DNA of 64,000 nucleotides, from the NCBI GenBank assembly GCA_001599595.1, contig BCHH01000006.1, forward strand, positions 2,755,405-2,819,404, given 5' to 3'. Within the stretch, counting starts at the first letter, position 1; every line of letters starts with the position of its first letter. Position numbers and translations under genes: made by a program. Of this stretch, positions 9,316 to 19,729 are shown in pieces. Under the pieces are notes generated by a model that saw only the letters and a program-made list of their open reading frames with translations, did no database searches and was not told the origin of the DNA. The stretch comes from Beverwykella pulmonaria (Eukaryota > Ascomycota > Dothideomycetes > Pleosporales > Melanommataceae).

Positions 9316-11932
9316 CTCCTGCTTCTTGAGCATTTAAGCGTACCTCCGCCGAGTTATACTGATCGTAATTCATTTTCCGTCAATCAAGTATTTTTTTATT
9401 CGAATTGGGTTCTTCTAATGTCTCACTACCGCCGCTTACACATTCGCCCTTTTATTACAACCAACATTGCCGAAGCAACGCGCACCTATACAACTGTGAA
9501 GATTCTGGAAAACGAGAGATTGGGAATGACGCAGCAAATCAAGTCAAACCTCGAAATATGCCTTTCATCGCAAGGTCTATCCTGAACAGTATTAGATACA
9601 GTTTAATAAACGAATACCTTGAATTCCATCTCCTAGATCTTGATACGCCTCAGTGATGGGATTTAGAATTTGATTTCATCGTGCATCACACTACCGATAA
9701 CGAGAAGAGCGCAATCGTCTGGTCCTAGTGCCTATCTTAAAATTGCGAAATAGTTGTCGACGCTCTTGTTGACGTTCCCTTTTTATCTCTTGGCACTGCG
9801 GGCTGCAAGGCAATCATAATAGAACATAAGGTCACAATCATTGATTGTGGCGACGCACTTTTCTCTAGCTTCCTCTTCCTGTTTGCCATCTACATTTCTT
9901 GGCGGTTGAGTTTGGTGGATCGAACTACGCGTTTCCTCGTCTTTGAACTTGACTTGGCTAGGTAAGGTTGGCGGTGGTGGTTCGTGCAGAGGTCCACAGC
10001 AGATCGTGTCTTTATCGTCAGAAGGGGCAATTTTCTGAGTAGTGATACCTTTTTTGAATAGCTAATTCTGATTTTAGTCGTTAGAAGATATAAATTTCAA
10101 TTTAGTTCCTGTAGTATGAAGTGAAGCCTGCTTTGCTTATACTTAAAAATGTAATTGTCGTCCCATGGACAGGTAACCCGTACTAGATGGATTAAAAGCG
10201 CTCTCGTTTAGTACTCATCCGGATGAATACATGTAACTAAAAAGATGTATGTATATATGTATCTCTAGAATAGATGTATATATACGCTATTATGCTTACA
10301 CACCACTTTAACCAAAAAGACGTCTGTATATATATATCTCTAGAATAGATGTATATATATGCTATTATGCTTACAATACAATTCCTCTCATCATGGTTCA
10401 CTGCAAAACCAGACCATCATCTGGATGATCGTTCTAGCCAGGATATAGCACCTGTTAACGGTGAGACCGTCAGCTAGGGTGGCGTGCTGAGGCCCCAAGA
10501 ATACGCTTAGCCATACGCGCATGGTCTCATGTATGACAACGTCAAGAAGTGGGAGCAGTATCTGGCAATGGTGTGCTGCTTGATTGTCGCGAAGCTCTTG
10601 GTGGACAGTGTGTGGGTATTTAGGATGGGGCCGAGCGATATACAGATGAGTGTGAGAGCGGAAGAAGTAGTTACGCTTCCAGGGTAATTATAAGCCGCGA
10701 CTCACCGTGGAGGAGGGCAAGATCTGAGCGGTTTTTAGGAGTCTTATCTACAAGGTCCATTACTCGGTTGGGGTTCATGCCCTTGTTCTTTAAGGTCCTA
10801 GATTAGTTACGTGTTCGGTGATGTGTATTTACGTTCAGCCAGCTATTAAGAAGGGATACGTACCCCGATTCGCGCATTCATCTGTCGCACGGTCCAATCT
10901 TTCAATTCTTTCATGGGTCACGTAAGCGATGACAATCAACCAGGGGACATTGTACATTAGTTCTATCACCTTTAAGCCCCTATTGATTATCACCAAATTT
11001 CATATCGAAATATCGGTATACATGCCCTTAGTAAAACCCATAGGCTTCCCGAATGAGACTTCAGCAATAACATTGTAGGAATAGCAATAGCAATATTCCG
11101 TAAGCGAGACAGGCTTGCCGTTTGCTTTTCGAAGACATACGAGCATTTGGTCCATGAAGTTTTCGATGCAGGGAGCAAATTCTGATAGTACTACATGTAT
11201 GGCTTAGTGATCGAAGGGCAAAGCACCTGCTGAAAGGAAGCGATATGATTACAGCTGTTCATCGCGTGGTCCAAGATTTTGCGTCACTGGCGGTGGAAAC
11301 CCTTGTTCCGGTTAAGATAAAGCCTCTCCTGCGGCAAGTCATTCATAAAATTCTAAGAGGCAATAAATACAAGTACTGATATGAACAACGAAATCTCAAA
11401 ATAGCCTAAACTAGGCTTGCTGCAGCAAAGCCGCCTCGTTATGTAAGAAACTAGAAAGCAACGCTTGAGAGGGAGATTATGGGAAGAACTAAATGGTGAG
11501 CTTCAAGACGTCTGAGAATGAGTCCGTAACAGATGATTGTGGATAGAATTGCGAGGAATGGCAATGGTGGAGCTAAGTGCGTGGTGTTGAGTCGGTTTGG
11601 TACCTTGTCAGGTCCATGGAAAATCAGGAATAGCTATTTTTCCTTTGTGTAAGGTTTGGATTATCCGTATAAGTATAGAGAGGAAAAAATGTAAACTTTT
11701 TAAAATAGCTTGTATCATCTCATGATATTGTAATACAGAATGAAAATATAAACCTCTGCTAGTACTAAAACAAAATAATTACAGCAGCACGTTCATCAAA
11801 CACTGAAAGTCACGCTTTTCAGCCATCTGCAGTACGGCTGGCGAGTAATAGTCCAATTTAATTTTTAAATCGTCATTAGAAAGAATGTCATCTCAGCTAT
11901 AAGAGAGAAGCTGATGAAATGATACTCCAGCT
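9316..11932. other. Gene-poor, AT-rich region
   Basis: No frame longer than about 80 codons encodes a recognisable domain. The DNA becomes AT-rich after 9.7 kb and contains the 75 bp tandem duplication listed separately. Toward the right end it leads into a decayed transporter gene. Confidence 0.5.
10239..10375. repeat. 75 bp direct tandem duplication, AT-rich
   Basis: Two near-identical units (about 10239-10300 and 10314-10375), both starting with AAAAAGA and containing TATCTCTAGAATAGATGTA, then ending GCTATTATGCTTACA. They differ at a few transitions. No coding potential. Confidence 0.8.
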
Positions 11933-12740
11933 GGATCATGCATTTGCGCCGCCGCTCCAAGCTCGACGGTCTTCATTATTGGACGAGTAATAGATGGATG
12001 CGGTGCTGCTGGAATTCTCCAGGGAACATTGAGCATCATTGGGTTCTCTGTCCCGAAGACGAAAGTGCCGATATACTATGGCACTGTGCATGTTCGGCGC
12101 ATATTCGGAGGTATATTCTCCGATAAGGTTTCTTGGAGATGGTGCTTCTGGGTGTACGTTCGCATTCTGATGAAGCTGGTTAATTGTATTGACTAAATCT
12201 AGAAATTTACCTATTGGCGGAGTTGCACTAGTGATTGTTCCGTGGCTTCTTAGACTAAGATCTTCGGATGAAGCTTTAGAGGGCTTAACAGTTTTAGCTA
12301 GACTAAAGCAAATGGACTGGATAAGCACTGCCTTATTTATGGGTAGTTTTACCTTTTTATTCCTCATCCTACAGTGGGAGGGCATACAAAGCCTTGGAAA
12401 TCGTCGGAAGTGATTGGTTTACTCATAGGATTCTTCCTGCTTCTCTGTGCGTTCGCCATACGCTAAGGATGTGCAGGTCCAATGTCGCTTATTCTTATTC
12501 GAATAATGAAGCAGCGAACAATTTTGTTTGGGACCTTTTGTATGGTCTTCATTGGCCTTCAAATGGCGGTTGTAAGTATTTATCCCTGCTATACTCTTTG
12601 CTTCGTATGAATGCTGATCAGCTCTATGTAGTACCTTTATTACATTATACTCTACTTCCAAGCTGCTCGTGGCTCCTCTGCGATTAATAGCGGCATTCGT
12701 ATGATCGCGCTTCACGTGTCTAAGCTCCGCGAAATCTACG
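11933..12740 (+). pseudogene. Decayed MFS (drug:H+ antiporter type) transporter fragment
   Basis: Reading the plus strand with frame changes recovers consecutive pieces of a 14-TM MFS protein: ICAAAPSSTVFIIGRVIDGCGAAG, then VSWRWCFWV, then after an intron with intact borders (GTACGT...ATCTAG) NLPIGGVALVIVPWLL, LKQMDWISTALFMGS and LQWEG. After a one-base shift near 12380 follow EVIGLLIGFFLLLCAF, a stop, then MKQRTILFGTFCMVFIG and, past a second plausible intron, YFQAARGSSAINSG. The shift, stop codon and a deletion before VSWRW show it is dead, and both ends are missing. It resembles but is not a copy of the intact exporter at 42.7 kb. Confidence 0.75.
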
Positions 12741-14488
12741 CAGTTCACACGTATTTCCTGAATAGGTTTGACACTCATGGACTCTCCAACGCGTTTCCAT
12801 GCTATCCCCGGTGTGGTTCTCAACCGCTGGATGCTTGATCGTAGCAATCATTCCTGTAGACGCCCCCATTTGACATGCAGGAGGCAACGTAGTCGTAAGT
12901 GAGACAGGCGCCGTTGTTGAATTTTTCCGAGGTATAGGTTAACCGCCATGGAATGATATGCAATTAGTTTCCCGACATGCATGATGCAAAGAGATCGGAA
13001 ATAGAAACGAGCAAGCGGGCGGTAACGAGCGGAAGGACATGTAGTTGTCAACAGGACAAGGTATAGAATTCCGGGCGCCAAAATAAATCTGACAATATAA
13101 CTTCGGTTTCTGTCACGATGAGAAGAAGTCAATCGTCTGATGGGTAAAGTGTGTATAAAGAGTGTGAAAGCCGTGAAGAGCTGACTGCTCGCACGAATAC
13201 TATATATATACCCATGAAGGGTGAGCTAGCTAGAATAGGATATATGGTATGTCACGTGCGACACGTGATGTATGATAGCGCACGTGACACACGTGACAGT
13301 TTCCGTGAAGGAGGGAGGGTTTTAAGATGTGATTGAACTTTTTGATGCCGATAAATTGCAGTCATGACCTGGCAAGATAAAAACCTGAGCGGCGAAGTGG
13401 ATTAATAGGAACCACATTTTGCATTTCTTTCGGTCACTCACTTAAACAGATGCGCAAACTATCAGTAACTGATGATAATTTATCCATATACTTTTCATGT
13501 ACCATTCAATCAAACAAAACAACAGTCCACAACCCCATACGATTCCATCTCTAAGCTGCAGCCATGACTCGTCCTGGTGCCAGTGTGGCCAACATAATCG
13601 GGACGGAATCAACCACAAACCTTCTAGAAAATTCCATCTTCATTATATCTGCCATCTGGCTTGTGACCAGCCTCTCTTCAGGAATTAAGAGCACTGCCAT
13701 TGACGGTTAGTTTTCCCATCCTAGTTTTGAATTGACGCTCAGTGGAGAAGATGCGTGCGTTTTCATCCTTGGGGCGACGTGGCTGCGCCGCAGAACATCA
13801 ACTCTAGCGGCCGTAGAGGTCTGACTGTATATGCAGGAGGGACATATGGAGTTTGCTTGCCGAATGCGATTATTTATTGCCTCATGTTGTTTTCGTAATT
13901 AGTGATGTGGTGGAGTAAAGGTGTGTGATATAGAAAATCACAAGAGTGGAAGGCGACTCGCAGCCATGCGATGTCCGAAGCAGCAATGCTCTGAGGGAGG
14001 GAGGATCAAGGTGAGGTTTGGCAGTAGACTGTTTTAATTTCGTTATATCTAGCTACCAAACGAATGAAAGAGAGAAGTGCGATAAAGACAAAAGAAATAT
14101 TCGTGATCTCGTTGAGGTTCGATTGTCGATCCTACAGTTCACGATGTCCGTTCGTTGATGGTTGATTGTCCGTCTCATGAATGGGCATGGTGTTCGGATG
14201 CCCATATATACCGCGTTGATTATGACGAAGTAAGCAGCTGACAGAGAAACCAAGACCCGTTCCCTGCACCATGCACCCAAGCCTTCAACCCGTGCCTGAG
14301 TTGGATTCAAGCGAAGTAGCTCTTCGCTACGGCGCAGTGATTTGATTAATCCGATAAGATGGTACCGGCAATACCTACGCCGCAGCTACCCTGTCCACTA
14401 CAACGCAAACTTCAAAATATCCCAGTGCCCCTCCATCTTCACATTCGCCCTCCCTCTTCACACTCACTCAACCTGTCTTAAAGTCATT
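12741..14488. other. Gene-poor interval containing a solo LTR
   Basis: Apart from the solo LTR, the only suggestive sequence is a hydrophobic frame from an ATG at 13564 to a GTTAGT donor-like motif near 13706, with no recognised family. The last 200 bases are the promoter of the P450 gene. Confidence 0.4.
13111..13298. mobile_element. Solo LTR (188 bp) with 5 bp target-site duplication
   Basis: The element begins TGTCACG and ends CGTGACA, i.e. TG...CA termini in perfect inverted repeat, and is flanked by an exact 5 bp duplication GTTTC (13106-13110 and 13299-13303). The right part has several CACGTG palindromes. A diverged copy lies at 27830. No internal coding region is present, which fits a solo LTR left by LTR-LTR recombination. 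Confidence 0.8.
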
Positions 14489-16258
14489 ATGAGAATTTTC
14501 AGTGTTCTACTCGCTGTGCTGGCTCTTCCGGCATCGCTCTTTGTCTGGTCACTCTGGTCTCTAAGGCGTAATTATGCTATCGCCGAAAAGACAGGCTTGC
14601 CAATACTCCGTAGATGGATCACGCCGACCAATCCCTTCTGGTTGCTCTTCGGAAGCTCCATTGTGAGAGCCTGCCGAAGACGGAACATAGGAACTACCGC
14701 TTTTCATCGCTTCTATCTATTCGGGTGGGAAGCAAATGAGCGACACCGAATCCATGAAGAACTCGGAAGTCTCTTCATGTTGGTCACACCTGGTGGAAAT
14801 TGTCTGTGTGTCAGTGACGCTAAAGTCATTGATGAGGTTATCCGGCGCCCGAAAGATTTCCGACGTAAAATGGAGGAGATGGCAATTCTCAATGTTTATG
14901 GAAAGAACTTGTCCACTACCGATGATGAAGAGTGGCAAAGGCATCGCAAGGTAACGGCAATTACCTTCAACGAACGGAGCAACGAACTAGTGTGGTGGGA
15001 ATCTTTGGTTCAATCGAAGGCTATGCTGGATTATTGGATGCAACATCAACCTGTGCAAACTATCGCCGAGGACACAAAAGTGTTCACTCTCAATGTCCTA
15101 GCCGCGGCAATCTTCAACAAAAATTACCGTTTCGAGGGGGCTCTCGACTCGAAAACCCCATCTACAGAAAAGGACGATTCGTATAAGTACCGCGACTCAC
15201 TCTCCAAGATTTTTGCTACCATTATCCCCATCTTCATCTTCGGCGTCAAAGGTGTAGAAGCATGGTGGACACCACAATCCTGGAAGGCGGGCGCTGGGGC
15301 AGTTGCTATCTTTCGCTCTTACGTCACAGGGCTCATTAATGAAGAACGAGATCTCATGTCCCGTGGTATTCAACACAATCAACATTTAGTCGCAGCGCTT
15401 GTCCGAGCGTGCGAGATTGAAAAGCACTTCGACACTTCCGAAGGACACTTTGCACGACGTCCCAAGACGCTCACGGAAGAGGAAATTATCAGTGATATTT
15501 TTGTCTATGCTTTTGCTGGAAACGACACGACTGCAATATCCTTAGCCCATCTTTTAGTTGATCTTACAGCGCATCCTGAAACCCAAGATTGGATGGCCGA
15601 GGAGATTCGTTTTTATCTCCCCCACGCTGATATTAAAGAGTGGAACTATTCCGTTTTTCCAAAATTAAAACGCTGTCTCGCCGTAGTGGTACGTTTGCAT
15701 CATTCAAGCCCTTTGAGATGAATTTTGAGTATCTGACCTTTTCAGTTCGAATCTCTTCGGTTCAACCATCCTCTCAGTCAGCTCGTAAAGACGACTAATG
15801 ACCATGCTCAAGTCATAAAGTACGGAAAGAGACCCATTGCAGTACCAGCTGGGACAACCGTTCATCTCAGCCTATCCGCCTTGCATATGCATTCGCAGTA
15901 TTGGGATGATGGGGCGAAGTGGAATCCAAAACGGTTCATTTCATTTCCTGAAGGCCGAGAAAATAGTATCGAGCATGAGATGATTGCGTCGGATACGTCG
16001 GCAAATTTCCTCCCTTGGGCATACGGCCAACGCATTTGTCCCGGGAAGAAGTTTTCACAGGTGGAGCTTGTCGCTGCTCTATCTATGCTCTTCCGAGATC
16101 ACATAGTGCGCCCAAAGCCACTAGCCGGTGAGTCAATGACTGAGGCCCGCGAAAGGATCTTCAATACAGGCCTCGACGTTGACCATGAGGGAAAGATGTT
16201 GTTTGAGATGAGAGATCCACAAACCATAGGTTTGACATGGAGCGAGCGAGTAGAATGA
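14489..16258 (+). CDS. Cytochrome P450 monooxygenase
   Basis: Two exons, 14489-15688 and 15746-16258, with a 57 nt intron (GTACGT ... TTTCAG) spliced in phase 0, give 570 residues. The chosen ATG precedes a single N-terminal membrane anchor (MRIFSVLLAVLALPASLFVW); an upstream in-frame ATG at 14342 adds an unlikely leader. Key P450 elements are the oxygen-binding I-helix AFAGNDTTA, the ExxR pair ESLR, and the haem-binding loop WAYGQRICPG with the axial Cys. The protein is expected to be ER-anchored and CPR-dependent. The neighbourhood holds only a dead MFS gene, which could be the remnant of an older small cluster; the substrate is unknown. Confidence 0.85.
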
Positions 16259-17635
16259 GCCTCAGAAGTGCCTAAGAATGGCGAGTGAGCCTGGCTGTCG
16301 AAAGTGCATGAGTAATTGAATTCGTATAATGTTACAAAATCACTTCGCCCATGCATTGGCTATAACTCTTGAAATTGCCAAACTATCACAATAACACAAA
16401 AATAACAGCCACGCCGTAACTGCTTAACCTAAACTCAGTTCCATTGTTTAAATTGGCGCTGTAGTGAATCATTATCAAGCTACAGTACTTCGGCCAGGGG
16501 CTTGTTCTTCTGACGGGGTAGTCGATGTGTTGCGAATGACGCCTCCTAACGGCCTGCTGCATCCTATTCCGCAAAGGGATCTGCAGCTGAGAATAAACTT
16601 CACATAGAATTTTGTCTGTGCTTTTAGCCGGTGCTTCAAGCGACGCCGCAAGCCTGCGCCGGGGCGGTACTGCTCCGCTAACGTTCTTGTGGCGTAGCAA
16701 AACCAACTACTGAATCCTACCCTAGTCCCTAAACCCTCCCTTTCCTACTCCTCTCTCTCTCCTAAATTATCCTTGATTCCTTTTTCTTCTTAATTCCCCT
16801 ATACACAGGGGCAAATGTGACAGGATGGGCGGTCGATAATTAAAAAAAAGCTACGTATGCTGTAAGCCCAGGATACTATAATGTCACGTGGATATGCCAT
16901 TGACTAATCAGTCCGTCATATATATATCAACTGTACACACATCACGTACAATACACATCTTGACACCTCTTCCTCCACCTTCCAGCTTACATATGCTCAA
17001 GAGAGCAGTCACGGTAACCACCGTGACACCTATCAACTGTCACGGAGCAACGAACCTGACAAGTACTGTACTCTGCAACACAGTACTGCACACACCCGAC
17101 ATCGCGCACAATACCGACCATTGCACACAACACCGTACTCTGACTCACAGTACACCGACGGTTGACGACCGTCGGCACAGTACTGTTACCCACAGTACAG
17201 AACCGCGACCCGTTGCTAACCCCGAACTGGCCAATAGGATTTCGGCTACTTGCACTAACGCGAGTTGTCGAAATTCCATTGGCTGATACAACCCTCCAAG
17301 ATGAGACTAGCCCTGTTTGAGCTAGGCTCACCCCCGAAGTATTTCTTTGTCGCGCAACGAACTTTCTGTTCCTCACGCAACGAACATACCTTTCAAGTCA
17401 CCCGAATCGTTCATAGCTGTAATTCAATTACTTCTAGCAAGCTCAATTGACTCACTGTGAAGCTCTCGTGACAAGAGCGTACAAACGGCACATGAGGCAC
17501 ACGACAGGTTTTCCTTGTACATTGGGTTCTCCTTAGGCAATAGTCTGCATAACTCTATAGAGGGCTGGTAACAGACGGTAAATAGAATATAATAATAATA
17601 ATATTAGAGGAACATCTATCTAGAGTTTTCCACGA
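16259..17635. other. Non-coding interval with palindrome-rich repeat-like DNA
   Basis: From about 16.85 to 17.5 kb the sequence is rich in short palindromes and CAGTACTG motifs and lacks a credible gene. It starts with TGTCACGTGG near 16882, like the LTR ends elsewhere in the window, but no matching end with a target duplication was found. Part of it resembles 23.2-23.35 kb on the other strand. Confidence 0.45.
17008..17175. repeat. Cluster of short perfect inverted repeats
   Basis: Two perfect 8 bp hairpins are seen: GTCACGGT-AACC-ACCGTGAC at 17008-17027 and CCGACGGT-TGACG-ACCGTCGG at 17155-17175, with several CAGTACTG/AGTACTGT palindromes between them. The function is unknown. Confidence 0.6.
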
Positions 17636-19621
17636 CTATTGAAGAGACACTACTAGACTCGGTTCGTTAAACGCAATTTGTTCTTGTTTTAAGCGCGCAA
17701 CTCCAACTCTTTCATACACTCCTAGGCCCTTGTCTCTAGTTGCTTCTACTACTAACACATACAAGAATGACTGATCGTTAGGCTGGAACTTCTTACTCGT
17801 ACCAACAATGATGCACTTCACAGGCTGCTCAAGTGTACGATCGGCTTCGTCCCATATGAGATCTGCGTGTTGTGACTCGACTATTTCGTAGATCGGTGCG
17901 CTCAATTCTATCGGTAGATCCACGTCGGAGTCGCTAGACTGGCTGTCACACGCGAAAGGCGACACAATATCTTTCGCCCAATCAACTTTCCCGAAAGGTA
18001 CATCCATGTACTTGATGCCGCCATCGTAAGCCATCCACGACCAACTTGGCACCCTGTCACCACGGATACTTTTGAACCTGTTCAACGGGCTGTTCGCTCT
18101 CTGCCACAGGAGGCATCGATGTAGATAGATGTCGAAGATACCGAAGCCGCCTTTCGTTTTAAAACTAGTTAGTAGTCGTTTTTCAAGACCGCGGATTGCG
18201 ATCGGTCGATCGGCTTTGTACGAGAGTGCCAGATTGGAGTATTTCGTATACAAGTCTTGGAATAGCTCAATCCTCAAGCCTTTAACATACGGTCTGACGG
18301 ATTGTGGGAAGTTCGCGTCGCCTAGGAACGATGCTTTGCGACTGCACCACGTCAGCAACCATTCTTCTTTCATAGTTGCAATCAAAGTCAATACTTCTTC
18401 ATTTTGGTCAGTGACTCGCATCTCACGCCACCCCCACATTCCCAATAACACTGTTTCTCCGTGAAGTGAATGGTACGTCTTGAGAGAGCTCTCTCCTGCA
18501 ATACCCAGCCACGCTTATTGAGATCTGCCTGATCGACATCTTCGTGGAAGTTGTCCATGGCTTCGCATACATAGTAAGCCGAGTTGTCTCTCACCAACGT
18601 CACACATTGGCGATCCGGTCGTGGTTTCAAAAAGCCGTCATCAGTTCCGCTGGAGCAAGTGGCAGCGATGGTCACATATGCGGAGGAGAAGACTCGTTCC
18701 ATGAGGCGCGATTCGTGGTCCCAGTCCTCTAGGTCATCTTGGATGATGCACAGGGAGTCAATCCATAAGTACTGTATCCCAAGGCTCCTTGTTATCTGTA
18801 CGGCATCTTGGAACGTCTTTGGAATCTCAGCTATCGCGATACCTTTCTTGTAGTCTTCGATATTTGACGTGAAGGTACAGAACTTGCTGTGCTGCGTGAA
18901 TAAACCCCAACGGTGTGATAGTGCTATATATTTACCCGGCCTTGTTTTATCTCGAGCTGAACAGGCTAAGTGGATGTGAGTAGAGTCATGTGTGCCAACG
19001 TCTAGAACGCGTGTTGGCAGGAAGATACTGTCGTCTGGGAGACAATGATGTGTTTGATCGCAGCTCTTAATCCACTCTGACAGGACCCTGACACTCATCG
19101 GGCTTCCAGGGTCGCAGAGCTTCGGAATGCCGATCTGAATTCCAGTTTCAATGAGATTTGTTCCCGGTAGTGTGTACAAGGAAGCAATAGGTTGCTCTGG
19201 TTTTGAACTGCATACAAGCGATGATCCGATCCGGAAGAAGTGCATATCGTCTCTTATATTGATGCTCCATTGCTCCAGACGACGAATGAGCAGCAAGCAA
19301 AGAGCACACTTCCATGACTTCTTTTTTAGCGAAGCGATTGTATCACTGAAGGTACACTTCGGACGACACAGCTCAAGCGCACCGCAGCGATGACATAGGT
19401 CCCAATTTTCAGCGAGTTGTCGTGTACTAGTGCGCAGAGCTTCTTTCGCGAAGACAGATCGCGCGATGTCGGTATCAGGGGCGTATTCCCATTTGTCATC
19501 AAGTGGCTACGTATGTCAAACGATGCACTTGATTATATGCCTTCGGTAATCGGGCAATGATAGGAATTTGGTTCTAACATACCGTATATCTATACTCCTT
19601 GAACGACCCTTTGTCAGCGTT
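17636..19621 (-). CDS. HET (heterokaryon incompatibility) domain region, probably the C-terminal half of a kinase-HET fusion
   Basis: Exons 19583-19621, 19506-18395 and 18341-17636 join in phase through introns of 76 nt and 53 nt (GTATTG...GTGCAG with a GCTGACG branch). The N-terminal part has paired cysteines (DLCHRCG, CRPKC, WKCALC) like a small zinc-binding module. The HET core follows: YIALSHRWG, YLWIDSLCIIQDD and WVLQERALSRRTIHF, then the conserved tail LGDANFP...SWSWMAYDGGI. HET proteins trigger regulated cell death on non-self recognition; the core is a TIR-like fold. No start codon is available in phase at the 5' side; instead the 39 nt exon joins in frame to the kinase gene upstream, suggesting one polypeptide. 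A separate gene with an unseen first exon remains possible. Confidence 0.8.
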
Positions 19622-19729
19622 CTGGATGCAGCTATTGCTTCAATATGAATATACTTACATTCTGCTTCAACGAGAAGTACAATTAGCAGAGCCGGGCGTC
19701 GGAAAGCTGCATCGGAGCTGCTAGCGTAC

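Noticed and set aside
13497..13740. Short hydrophobic reading frame with a donor-like GTTAGT
   Set aside because: No family match by pattern and no convincing downstream exon; could not be supported as a gene.
16882..17473. Possible full LTR from TGTCACGTGG to CTCTCGTGACA
   Set aside because: The termini look right but the 5 bp flanks (TATAA and AGAGC) do not match, so no target duplication supports it.
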